From contig JANPYM010000021.1 in assembly GCA_025890175.1 (NCBI GenBank), positions 8,274-72,273 of the forward strand: a DNA stretch of 64,000 nucleotides, in the 5' to 3' direction. Shown piece by piece: positions 34,718 through 46,930 of the stretch; the stretch's first letter is position 1; each line of letters starts with the position of its first letter. Position numbers and translations under genes: made by a program. A model generated the notes under the pieces. It saw nothing but the letters and a program-made list of their open reading frames with translations, had not been told where the DNA came from and ran no database searches. The DNA is from Ciborinia camelliae. Lineage: Eukaryota; Ascomycota; Leotiomycetes; Helotiales; Sclerotiniaceae.

Positions 34718-37700
34718 GAGGGAAGTTGGAGATGAAAGTTTAGGTATCTAGGTAAAGAAACTGGTCGTTTATATGGATGGATACTAGGTAGCTAGCATGA
34801 AATGAAATGAAACGAGAATCCCAACTACCAGACAAAAATTCAATATTGAAATCTCCGGATCGGCCATCGAGAAGAGAACCCCCCTGACCTGACCTGACTT
34901 GGAATATCTTCATAAAGAGTAATATCTAACCGGGAGCAAAAAAGCTAGACCGTGGAGTTCGAGATTCAATGCATTTTACATGGAGATGGATTGGCGAAAG
35001 ATAGGTACGCAGGTACAGTTTTGAGGATTTGGATGGATGTCCTGGATGACCACGTGGTATACATAGTACTCGATTAGACGGGGGAGAAAACCAAACCTGA
35101 TTTATTTTGCGTAACTAGATAGGTAGGTAGGTATGAATGAGGGGTAAAAGAGGGCTGGCTGGTTGCTTCGGATAGGTTAGGTTAGATATTGCTGAATATA
35201 GGTAGGTAGGTAAAGACATTGGCGTGAGAATTCATTCCTTGATACCCTGAACATCTCCAGTGCCCTCTCGGAAACTCCAACTCTTGGAAGTCGGGACAAA
35301 TGTCAGATTATCTCAAGGTGAGAGTGGCGGCTACGTTGCATTATTAGGGCTGTTTTGTTTCCGTAGAACTACCTGGGTAGGGAGCTGATCCATGAAATCA
35401 TGGCATGGCATGGTAGAGTGAGTGATAAGTACCTAGTAGGTACCTAGATTAACTTCCGGTAGCTGCCGTTGTTCGTGATAGCGGCATGTAGGGTAGTACT
35501 ACTAGCATCATCATACATACTATACTAGCATGCGAACCCTAATAATTCCATTCATATCTCAGGAGTCAGGACTCAGGACATGGTCGAGTTAGGTAGGTAG
35601 TCATAAATTATAATCGTAGGATGGTAGGGTAGGTAGAAGTATATTTGATCAAGCATACATGGTGATTCCGGATCAAGAAACTGCCAAAGAAATTGTCATG
35701 CATCACACAGTAGGGTAGGATATTATTCTATGCTCGAGATTCCCAATCGGGCAATCGGGCATTGGTTCTGGAACAGGCTTCTTGGTAAGATTGGTTGATT
35801 TCGGGTACCAAGAGTTTGGTACAGTAATTTCGTGATACAGCATATAGCGCACAGCAGATGAGAAAATGCTACCTAGATGCAGATGGACGGCATGATGCAG
35901 AAAGCTCCGAGTTTTTTGGCATTGGGTGCGTTTAATGTAATGTTATACTCGAGTAGGTAGTAAGTGCAGGTAGGTAGGTAGGTGAGGTGAGGTCGTATTG
36001 TATTCTTGGGCTGAATCAAAATGCTGACCTTTAACGATCCCCTTGTCCGAACACCTTGATATGGATCTTGGTAGTATGTGCTGTGCCTTTGATATCTGAT
36101 ATCTGTTTGCATAAAGTTACAATATACAGACTACAGTAGACCGATATAATCATCCAGATAAATTCGGTTTGTGAAGACTCAGGGATTCCACAGATGTTAC
36201 TTTACCGAAACCTACCGAAGCCTCCCGAAATCGGTATCGCATCTCTGCGAGATTAGATCAACCTTTGAGATTCTCAGGGGGACCGAGGGAAGACTTTCTC
36301 AATATTGTTCCACTTTTCCACCCCACCATAAAGCTTGAAGTTGAGAAGTTGAGAAGTTGAGAACTTCCAGTTGGGGATGGCTAGGACTTTCCTTTTTACT
36401 AAAAAGCCGTGGCCCGTCGATAAGTGGAAATTCCTTTCCGTTGGGTAATGCGGTCCGCGGCGGCAATTCAAGTATTGGTTTTCATCACGATATGATTGGA
36501 CAATTGGACACTTGAGACATGAAGTCGGATGGACAGGCCTAAAAGAAGCAAAGAAGGAATATGTGGGGAATTAGCCATCAGGAACAGTTCAGGGTTCTTT
36601 TCTAACATCGACAGATTCGAGCCTCTTTAAGAGAATGCCGGAGTTGAACGATGACGAGTCTTCTGAAGTTTTAGAGAGAGGGGGGAAATATCAAATATGA
36701 AGCATTGAAGACATATTGTCCTTGAAGGAAGAACTTTATACAGTATGTATGAACCTACCTAGCTAGACCTTGCAACAGTTGTATCGACCAACATACCTCT
36801 TCTCGTTTACCACCACGAATTGATGCAATAATGTCACAAGATCTGCAATTACATATTTAAATTCCAATAATCTCTTTCCCTACCGCAAACGCAAGCTTAT
36901 GCATTTGACCCCACACATTCCTAGTGAGCCATGCCCATTGCCTTCCATTGTAAAAGAATACTCGAGGGCCTACTCTAGACTTAAAAGAGGAACGGCTGCA
37001 AATGACAAATTTGAACCAATTCAACCAATTCAACCAATCCAACCAAATAGCATTTCGGAATTTGTCTCCCGGCGAGTTCGCTTCCATCTGGCAGTAGTGG
37101 CACCAGCAAGACTATCTTACTAAGGTTAGTAACTCGGTGGAATGGAGCTCGGGAGTCAATAATACTATGTAGTAAGGTAGGAAGCAATGACATAGAAAGA
37201 AGAGAGAGGCCAATCAAAGCGAGAGGAAAGGGAAAGAAATAAAGAAATAGGAACTGTTGGAATATCGTAAATTATGAACCGGGGTAAAATTACACAAACT
37301 ACAAACTCCAGCCAGCTACAGTACCTCTACCCCTCTACCTTGGGTCAACTTGGGTGTCGGGTCGGCACTGTCGGGTTGCAGTGGCACAAGTCCATTGCCC
37401 CGAATTCAACTATGGTACAGCTAAAGACCCAGCTGATTCCCTCTCTCTCTCTCTCAATTATCTTATTCGAGTACATTTTCATTCTCTTCCTCTTCTTCCT
37501 CTCTTCACTCTTCATACTCCACTCCATACTTCATACTTCATACCACCTAGTCACCAGATTGTGCTCACCTGATTCAATTTTCTTCATAATCATACCATCA
37601 TACCCATTCACTCCTCTTAAAAGATACCCATTCCGACCTATCCACATCTCATTTGAATTCCGTCATCGATTATTGGACACACAAAGAACGAGAGGCTACC

Positions 37701-37809
37701 TACCTTTTACGACCCCCGCATCGTGGTAGCACTAATACTAATACCTACCTTCACTTGAAACCTTTTCATCTCAGTCAATTTGCGATACAACAATAAACAA
37801 ACCATAGCA
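34718..37809. other. Long spacer before acetyl-CoA synthetase
   Basis: About 3 kb without a supportable gene. Many AGGT runs (about 35123-35135, 35203-35213, 35593-35600, 35960-35982). The last ~500 bp is CT-rich (CTCTCTCTCT, then many TC/TT runs) and is probably the promoter and leader of the acetyl-CoA synthetase gene. Three AACCAATTC-like copies in tandem lie near 37015-37042. Confidence 0.6.
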
Positions 37810-40183
37810 ATGTCTGAAGGAAACGTAAAACCATCTACTCCGGTAGTAGCAGAAGCTCATGATGTCGACACTTTCCGTACGTTCAAGAATTCAAGATGTC
37901 CGTGCCATACATATTTATGCATTTACTGACCCGGCATGCGCCTACAGATCCCCCGCAAAAGATGTTTGCCAGTAAGTTTTCAACTATGAGATCTACGAGA
38001 GGTCGCATAGTCACATAGTACAAGAATGCAAAATACTAATGATTTTATGCAGAGCATCCAAGCAAACCTCATCTAAGCGGTCCGCTCCCCTTCTCCCTCT
38101 TCGCAAAATATAAGAAAGCTGATAGTAGTAGGCATCGACGAATACAAGAAACTCTACAATGAATCGATTAAGGAACCCAACAAGTTCTGGGGGAGAATGG
38201 CCCGTGAGCTTCTAACTTGGCAAAAGGATTTTGAGACCGTTCACAGCGGATCGTTTATAGGCGGCGACAATGCTTGGTTTTTGGAGGGTCAACTAAATGC
38301 TTCATATAATTGTGTTGATCGCCATGCGATTAAAAACCCAGACAAGCCAGCTATTATCTACGAAGCCGACGAGACCACCGATGGTCGCACTCTTACATAT
38401 TCTGAGCTTCTGCGAGAAGTTTGCAAAACCGCACATGTTCTCAAACAAATGGGTGTCAAGAAGGGAGATACTGTTGCGATATACTTGCCCATGATTCCAG
38501 AAGCTGTTATTGCTTTCTTGGCTTGTTCACGTATTGGTGCAGTTCACTCTGTCGTCTTTGCTGGTTTCTCATCCGATTCTCTTAGAGATAGGGTTATCGA
38601 TGCTCAGTCGAAAGTTGTTATCACTTCGGATGAGGGTAAGCGTGGTGGAAAGTTGATCGGCACAAAGAAAATTGTGGATGATGCGCTGAAACAATGTCCT
38701 GATGTCACACACTGCTTGGTTTATAGACGAACCGGTGCCGATGTTCCAATGACCAAGGGACGTGATTGGTGGTGGCATGAGGAGGTCGATAAATGGCCAT
38801 CTTATATTGCTCCTGAGCCAATGAACTCTGAAGATCCATTATTTTTGCTCTATACCTCTGGATCAACCGGAAAACCAAAGGGTGTCATGCATTCAACTGC
38901 TGGATATCTTCTAGGTGCTGCAGCTACTGGAAAGTATGTATTCGATATTCACGACTCGGATAAATTCTTCTGTGGTGGTGATGTCGGATGGATCACGGGT
39001 CATACATATGTTGTTTACGCTCCTCTCCTTCTTGGTGTTGCAACAGTTGTTTTCGAAGGAACTCCCGCCTACCCAGATTTCTCCAGATATTGGGATGTCA
39101 TTGAGAAGCACGAAGTCACACAATTCTATGTTGCGCCTACAGCACTTCGATTATTGAAGCGTGCCGGTGATGAACATGTCAAGGCACAAATGAAGCATTT
39201 GAGAGTTTTGGGATCAGTTGGCGAACCAATTGCTGCTGAGGTTTGGAAGTGGTATTTCGAGATTGTTGGAAAGGAAGAAGCTCACGTTGTTGATGTAAGA
39301 CAAGTTTGATATGGCCATTGAAATTGCTACTAACGTAATTGTAGACCTACTGGCAAACCGAGACCGGTTGCAATGTCATTACGCCTCTCGCAGGTGTTAC
39401 TCCTACAAAACCCGGTAGTGCATCTCTTCCATTTTTCGGTATCGAGCCTGCAATTATCGATCCTGTCTCCGGAGAAGAAATTCACGGAAACGATGTCGAG
39501 GGTGTGTTGGCATTCAAGCAACCATGGCCTAGCATGGCTCGTACAGTTTGGGGTGCACACAAGAGATACATGGACACATACTTAAATGTTTACAAGGGAT
39601 ACTACGTAAGCCCTCCCACTCAATTTCTCCTCGTAGCTTACTGATACTTTATAGTTCACCGGTGATGGAGCAGGACGTGATCACGAAGGCTACTACTGGA
39701 TCCGAGGTCGTGTTGACGATGTCGTCAATGTCAGCGGTCATCGTCTCTCTACTGCTGAAATCGAAGCCGCTTTGATTGAGCATCATGCCGTTGCCGAAGC
39801 CGCAGTCGTTGGCATTAACGATGAGCTCACCGGACAAGCAGTCAATGCTTTCGTTGCCATTAAGGATGGCAATGAGATCAACGATCAATTGAAGAAAGAT
39901 CTCATTTTACAAGTAAGAAAGAGTATCGGACCATTTGCTGCTCCCAAGGCAGTATTTGTTGTTCCGGATTTGCCCAAGACTAGAAGTGGTAAGATTATGC
40001 GTAGAATTTTGAGAAAGATTTTGGCGGGCGAGGAGGATCAACTGGGTGATATTTCTACGGTATGTTTGATGCTCGGCTCTTCTTCACATACCCATCGCTA
40101 GGTACTAACAACAATATTAGCTCTCTGATCCAAGTGTAGTCGAAAAGATCATTACAACCGTTCACAGCGCAAGAAAGAAGTAA
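37810..40183 (+). CDS. facA: Acetyl-CoA synthetase
   Basis: Seven exons: 37810-37876, 37948-37971, 38053-38079, 38132-39294, 39345-39605, 39655-40059 and 40121-40183; 669 aa, the usual length. Exons 2 and 3 are only 24 and 27 bp and together give [21 protein letters not shown]-superfamily motifs: phosphate loop [19 protein letters not shown], the [20 protein letters not shown] hinge region, and the adenylating lysine at about residue 627 in [10 protein letters not shown]. The enzyme makes acetyl-CoA from acetate, ATP and CoA, in the cytosol and nucleus, feeding the glyoxylate cycle, lipid synthesis and histone acetylation; the Aspergillus gene is facA. The C-terminus ends ARKK, not a peroxisomal signal. 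The third donor (GTCCGC) is non-consensus, but the join is required by the protein. In Aspergillus the gene is induced by acetate through FacB; not tested here. Confidence 0.97.
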
Positions 40184-42203
40184 ACGACGATAGACAGAGA
40201 TGAAGGGAATATTCCACGGGGTTGAGGAAGGAGTCAAGACTCGTTTTATGATGCATGCATGTGCCATGCTAATTTCTCTTTTGCTTGCAGTCGTTGGACT
40301 TTTGGCCATGCTGCGGTTCAATCACTCTTGGGAACTATCAAATGAAATTCTTTTTTTTCGGTTTTGGTTGGTTGGTTGGTTGGTTGGGATATTGGGGGTT
40401 TTAAGCTATGCTGGAGGTGGTTATTGATAGATAGATATCTACCTTAGCAATCACGCACGCAAGCACGCAAGCAAGTATGATGAATCAAGATCTTTTTTTT
40501 TGACTTTACTTTGTAATATCCGAGTCTGGTCTGTTGAAACCTGGAATGTTGAAATGTGCATATGTGCATATGTAAGTATGCAGGGTTTTGGGGGGGGGTT
40601 GGGGAAGAGAGATCGAATTTGTGTCGTTACGAATATGGGGAATCATGGGGGAATTATGGGGTATGTGGGTATGTATTGAAGGATTGGGGTTCGCGATTAT
40701 ATGTTCTCATACCTAGACTGGGTAGTTTGCTGTGAATTCATATATACTGTACTCTGGATTTGCATTGTAATATAGATAACCTGGAGGTAATATTTGATGT
40801 TTTGCAAATCTCAAGTAAGGATGGATTATCCCATCTCATCTCATCCCATCTTCTTCCTACCCTATCATAATAGGTATGAAATGCCGTAACTTCATAGGTT
40901 GAGAGGGGAGCGGAGATGGCCTGGGGATGGAGGTTGCGCTTGCGGTGTTACCCTAAAGAGATGGAGCGATGCGATGTTTACCCCAGTCGCCCAGCTTCAG
41001 TCACTGCTAGGCAATATTACCTACCTACGTGTACTTGGAGTGAGGGGAAAGAGGCAAGGGGCAACGGTTCTTTGATGAATGAAGATCACAGGTTAGTTGC
41101 TCCGCCACATTAAATGAATGAATTGCCACCGTCATCCAGATTCCCGATTTCCAGATGGAAGGACAGGTCATAGTTGAAATTTGAAAGATCGAATTATCGC
41201 ACATACATGTAGAAAAACAAGCTTATGAGTGATTTGGATTCATTTTGTCGTGAGCAAAGAGATTACTGGATGTGTGATGACAATCAGCCAAGAGATTTTA
41301 GTTCCATGGCTGCATCCTCAAGACATTATTTCTTCTGGGTCTCCTCGTATTATTGCCGGACTTCCAGCACAGCACAGCACCCCAACTTGGAAGTATGTAT
41401 GTAAACAAACCTCAGCCACCTTTTTTTCTGAATTGTAAAGGTTGAAAGGTTGAAACCGAAGCTGGAAATCCCTTTTCTCAAGTACACATAATCAACGGTC
41501 TTGCTCAAACACTTGAGAGAGTTGAATTGAGAGCCGGAATTCGAGTCTCGATACAATCAATATATTTATTATACCCGCATTATTGACAAATATACAGAAG
41601 AAGAAAGGATAAGAGGGGATTGAACTTTGAAACGATATTACCCTATTTAAAGTGTGAGTGTTGCGCTAGGAGGATTGATTTATTACCTACCCTATGGGAT
41701 TTTATTATTAGACTCAAACTTGGATTGGAGTCTTGGACAGTCAAACTTAGGTTTCGCCTATATGCCTATAGGTAGTTAAGAGTCCCCTCAGCTACAGTAC
41801 AGTACCTACTGTAGTAGTATTGATCGACTTTGACTTTTCCTTAGAAACAATTTGATTCACGAACCTTGATGAATGAACTCTCAAACCACAATTACCTACT
41901 ACCTACTACATACCATTCATTCATCCATCATTCACTGACACTTTTCAAGTCGCTCCTTTTTTTGTGTGAAGAAACCCGGTCGAGGAGAATAATATTATAA
42001 TACAGTCATTCGGATACTTCGGAGAATCAAATACCTACCTACCTACCTAGTCCAGGGCACAACTTTGTTTTGGTTCTGTGTTGCGAGGGGGAGCAGGCTG
42101 TGCATCAAGCCCATTGCATCAAGCCCATTGCGACGAAACCAAAATACTTAGTGAGGACAGCAGGACAGCAAGACAACACAACAATTGTACACAATTATAG
42201 ATC
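40184..42203. other. Spacer between acetyl-CoA synthetase and ADAM
   Basis: Contains the acetyl-CoA synthetase 3' flank, (TTGG)n near 40367-40384, a purine-rich piece near 40900-40980, and (ACCT)n at about 42033-42051 in the ADAM promoter. CAAGCCCATTGCATC is repeated in tandem near 42105-42131. No gene supported. Confidence 0.6.
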
Positions 42204-44916
42204 ATGTACATACTGAAGAGTATAGTCGTACTCACGGCTTTGTTCACAAACTTTATCAATGGTATGTTCCCCTCCTCACATCTAATAAATGTTCTTGATT
42301 TCTATAATCAAATATGGCAACTTCTCCCGACCGGCCAACAGCCTTAAATATGGAGAAAATCAAAAGCTAATGCATTAACCTTAAAGCACACTCTAACGAA
42401 AGAAACCCTTTAACATATATCTCACATCTCGATACTCCGGATATTAGAACGCCGTCACATCGAGTACATGCCTTGTCGAGTTTTGATGTTGTGTTTAGAT
42501 TACACGGGGGAAACCAACAGGTGAAACTGACGCTGACGCCTAATCATGATGTTATTGCGGACGGAGCGACAATCCAATATTTGGCGCCAGATGGAACAGT
42601 GAGAACTCAGGAAACCATCGATAGATCTGCGCATCGGGTGTTTAAGGGGTCAGCATGGCTACAACATTATGAAGGTGCGGAATGGACGAACGTGGGTTGG
42701 GCGAGGATAATGGTGAAGAAAGATGGAGAGGAACCTATTTTTGAGGGCGCATTCAGAATGGATGGCGACCATCATCATATTCAAACGAGAACGAGTTTCA
42801 TGTCTACGAAGCATGCATTGGATCCATCATTACCGGATCAAGGGAAGGAATATATGGTTGTTTGGAGGGATTCTGATATTGGGAGTGGGTATACCGCCGA
42901 TTCTGAAGGACTCATGCACCCGGACTTGAGAAGAAGCGCAAGGGAGGACCCTTCATGCTCAGCAGATGGCCTCAATTTCAACTCGATGAACAATCCGATC
43001 AACAATTATGAGCCGATGGGGAAACGAGAGGAGGGATTCTGGGGATCAATATCTACTCGAGCGATATACGGACGACAAATCGATACACAGTCTGGTGGAA
43101 ATTCTGCAGGAGTCAATCTCACCACCACTATCGGATCATCGGCCGGATGTCCTTCTACTCGAAAAGTCGCCCTCGTGGGTATAGCGACTGATTGCACATA
43201 TACGGCGGCTTTCAACTCGACTGAAACGGCTCGAGAAAACGTCATCCAGGTTCTCAACTCGGCTTCGGTGCAATATGAGGATAGTTTTAACATTACATTG
43301 GGTTTACAAAATCTTACGGTTAGCGATGCTGCGTGCCCTTCGACTGCAGTCTCATCGGCTCCTTGGAATGTGGGATGTAGTGATGGTGTTACGATTCAGG
43401 ATCGATTGAATCTCTTTTCCGCGTGGAGGGGTGAACGACCTGATACTAATGCCTATTGGACTTTGCTTAGTACTTGTGGCACTGGAAGTGTAAGTTTGGT
43501 TTTATCTTCTAGTTTTCTGTTGCTTTAGAGCAGGATATTGATGGAAAAGACCTGCCGGGCACTGCCAGTCATCTTATTACCCCAATACTAATATTCATCA
43601 TCTAGGCTGTCGGATTAGCTTGGCTTGGTCAGGCATGTGTCACGGACGCACAAGTAAGCTCGACATCTTCCGGTAACGAAACTGTCAGTGGTGCCAATGT
43701 GGTTGTTAGAACGAGTACCGAATGGCAGGTTCTGGCCCACGAGACCGGACATACATTTGGAGCCGTCCATGATTGTACATCATCGACTTGCACTGATGGC
43801 CAAACAGTCGCGGCGCAACAATGCTGTCCTCTGAACACACAAACATGTGATGCTGGGGGAGCGTATATTATGAACCCGAGTACTGGCAATGGCATCACTA
43901 AATTCTCTCCTTGTACCATTGGAAACATCTGTTCGGCTATTGGAAGGAACAGTGTCAAAACCACTTGTTTGACAGCCAATAAAGATATTACTACGATCAC
44001 TGGAAGTCAATGTGGCAATGGAATTGTGGAAGCAGGCGAAGAGTGTGACTGTGGTGGCACTAGTGGCTGTGGAAGTAATAGTTGCTGTGATCCAACTACT
44101 TGCAAATTTACGACCAATTCGGTTTGTGATCCAAGTAATGAGGATTGTTGTACACATAGCTGTCAATTTGCATCGAATGGTACAGTGTGTCGCACTAGCA
44201 CGGGTGTTTGCGATCCTCAGGAAGTATGCAGTGGAACCGCGGCTATTTGTCCTTCAGATGCTACCGCTCCTGATGGTAAGACTTTGTTATATCTTTTTAC
44301 CTCACAGCTATGCTAACTCCCAACAGGAACCTCTTGCGGTAATTCATCTTCATTAGCCTGCGCCTCGGGTCAATGTACTTCCCGCGATCTTCAATGCAAA
44401 ACCATCATGGGATCATACACCACAGGCAACGATACATATGCCTGCTCCTCCTCCGGTTGTCAGATCTCTTGTGCTTCTCCCGAATTTGGACCGAACATAT
44501 GCTACTCCATGCAACAAAACTTTCTCGACGGAACATCGTGTCAAGGCGGTGGCAAATGTTCCAATGGTGACTGCAAGGGAGCTTCCGTCAGCAAAGAAAT
44601 CACATCATGGATTCAAGAACATCGAAATCTCGTCATCGGTGTTGCTTGTGCCGTGGGCGCTCTCATCCTCTTCTCATTACTTAGCTGCATCATGGGCACG
44701 ATTAAGAGAAGAAGGGCGATTCGACTCGCCAAGGAACGAGCGGCTGGTCAACCCCAAGGCTGGCCACAGGGCCCGAGGATGTGGCAGGATCCTGTCATGT
44801 CGGGGGCAAGAGCCACGAGGATTCCTAGCGCTCCTCATGATGGGGGTTGGGTCGATGGAAGATGGAGACCGGAACCACCGCCGGGCGCGTGGCAGCCGAG
44901 TGTGAGGTATGCTTGA
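42204..44916 (+). CDS. ADAM-family membrane metalloprotease
   Basis: Four exons: 42204-42261, 42387-43489, 43606-44275 and 44327-44916; 806 aa. Domain order: signal peptide (MYILKSIVVLTALFTNFINA); prodomain beginning RNPLTYISHLDTPDIRTPSH; reprolysin-like catalytic domain (KVALVGIATDCTYTAAF onward) with zinc motif HETGHTFGAVHD at residues 432-443 and Met-turn YIMNPS; disintegrin domain (CGNGIVEAGEECDCG ... CCTHSCQFASNGTVC); Cys-rich region; one membrane helix (NLVIGVACAVGALILFSLLS); and a cytosolic tail rich in Arg, Pro and Trp. All catalytic residues (HExxHxxGxxHD) are present, so it should be active as a zinc protease that cleaves or sheds surface proteins. Fungal ADAMs are poorly characterised; substrates are unknown. 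The first intron (125 bp) is placed so the signal peptide continues into AHSNERNPL. Confidence 0.94.
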
Positions 44917-45882
44917 TCTTGGCTTGTTTTGGGTTTGGTTTTGGTTTTGATTTTGGTTATCGTTTCTTGCATCTGGAGTAGTTGCATATTATATTATACA
45001 CAAGGCACGTGGTGTTTTTGATTGGATTGGGCTGGGTTTTGGAATAAGGTTGGATGGATGGATGGTTGGATGGATAGGGTAGGGGGCGTTTGGGAAGGGG
45101 TTTTTGGAGTTTCTTTCTTTCTTGCTTTCTTTCTTGGGCTTGTCCATTGATTGGATTGGATTGGATTGGATTAGGGCGCGGGATATGGATATATGGATAT
45201 CAGGATATCAGGATATCAGGATATCAGGATATAGTATGGGTTACCCTACTATTAGGATAAGGAAGAGAGATCGGCATTTATTGGATGGATGGATTTATTA
45301 TATTATATAGCATATAGCATATAGTAGATAGTAGATATTATTCTTATTATTATTCTTATTATTCTTCTTCTTATTAGGTTTTTTCATTATTAACTCTAAG
45401 AGAGAGGGGGAAGAGAGGGTTTTGATCTTACTACCTAGGTAGGTATGGAATACTAGCTAGCTAGATAGCTAGGTAGCTAGGTGTTCAAGTTATTAGATGG
45501 ATATCTAGATAGGTATCTATAGGTGTATATAGGTGTGTGCAGGTGTATATAGGTGTATGTATATAAAATTCGTATAAATAATAAATAGGTACCTACCTAC
45601 CTAGGATTAGGATTGAGATTGGGAGTGAGAGATTGGAATCAGAGCCTTTTTTTTTGCTGGAAATTCGCGTGCGTTATTGAGATGGATGGATGGATAAATG
45701 GATGGATGATATAATATATATTCAACGCACCACGAACCATTATTTTCTATGGAATTTTCTTCTGCATTTATTATACTGGCAGCAGTCGTTGACCTCTCGA
45801 TTCGTATTGATCCTAACTTAAGGATGATTCATGAATCCGAACCCGAACCCGAACCCGAACCCCATTCCTATCCTATCCTATC
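44917..45882. other. Convergent repeat-rich spacer
   Basis: Between the ADAM gene and the PAM2-motif gene. Contains a (GGATATCA)n minisatellite, TAGCTAGG/AGGT runs near 45430-45480 and 45585-45605, and GAACCC repeats near 45838-45860. No gene supported. Confidence 0.6.
45195..45234. repeat. (GGATATCA)n minisatellite
   Basis: Five tandem copies of an 8-bp unit, the last diverged; each unit contains the GATATC palindrome. Confidence 0.8.
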
Positions 45883-46930
45883 CTATCGTCCTCTATTTTT
45901 TCGTGTACTCCTCCTGGGACCCATGTTTTTGAATCTTCGGTCGAATGCGCGGAAGATATCATCGACCTGGCCCTCGGCCGGTTCGTTGCCTGAAGATCGC
46001 AGATAAATCATCAGCGCGAATTCCCATAAATTTCAATTATTAGTTGGCCCGAACTATATGAAGTTCACTTCGTCCACTTCATCAACTTTATCCACTTCAT
46101 CACATGCATTGATCATAGCTTCAACTGATGTGAAGAAAAATATCCAAACAAATGGTCCTTAAATAGTAGCTCCACCACCCACAGTCCGTGAACTCGAGCC
46201 GGTTTCCACCATCCCAGCATCAGCTAACTCACTTTTTTTGGCGAGCTTTTTGAGCTGAGCGAGGCGGAGTTCCCTTGCTTCGATTTCTTGGGCTGAGGTG
46301 GGGGGGTCGCCCGAGAGGCGATTCAGGAAATGGAGACGTGTTGAGGGGATTGACTGGGTGGTGTTAGATCTGTGGGGATAGGGGAGGGAACAAGAACAGA
46401 CAGGTGGGTGGAGCGGGGGAAGGGTGAGTGGGTGTACTTACATCATTTCGGGCCTGTGCGTGCATCATTAATAATTCTGGATTGTCGAGGACGGCTACGG
46501 CTTCTCTTCGCATCAAGACGTTGATATAAGATTCGTTTCCGAATCTAAAATTCGGGGGAAGATATATGGTGTTAGCCTAGAATCATCACTCTCATTCCAT
46601 TGCCTCTCCCATCCTGATCCCACATTGACCCGCCACAAGAAAACGTCAAGAAAGCCCAATAATCGAGAAATTGAGATATTATACGTACAAATCATAACTC
46701 TGTCCAGTTAATTCCTCATCAGAAGATTCGCCTTGATAATTAACCTCCTCGGGTTCCTTGTTCCTTGCTTGTTGATCTTGTTTTAGACGAGTGGAAGTGG
46801 AGGGTTTGGAACTGGGGGCGCGGGAGTTTCGGTTTTTGCTGTTGTTGCTGTTGGGTCTGGAGGAGGATGTAAATCGAGAGGGGATATTATTAGCGGAGGA
46901 GGGGATGAAGGCGGGGGCTGCGGGGTTCAT
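45883..46930 (-). CDS. Protein with N-terminal PAM2-like motif
   Basis: Four exons: 46930-46689, 46544-46442, 46353-46233 and 45989-45883; 190 aa. The joins give SYDLFGNESYINVLMRREAV, then MMHAQARNDSIPSTRLHFLN, then AQLKKLAKKSNEPAEGQVDD and IFRAFDRRFKNMGPRRST with a basic end. The first residues, MNPAAPAFIPSS, match the PAM2 pattern (N-P-x-A-x-x-F-x-P), which in known proteins binds the MLLE domain of poly(A)-binding protein. The next 70 residues are Ser/Asn-rich and disordered. I do not recognise the rest; a link to mRNA metabolism is an inference from PAM2. The last intron (243 bp, GTGAGT...TTCAG, CTGAT branch) may be retained: read-through ends at 46159 with a different tail (…SSSRTVGGGATI). 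Confidence 0.7.

Noticed and set aside
37274..37729. 151-codon plus-strand frame before acetyl-CoA synthetase
   Set aside because: It covers a CT-rich leader; the translation is dominated by Ser/Leu/Phe/His from the CT runs and ends before the true start.
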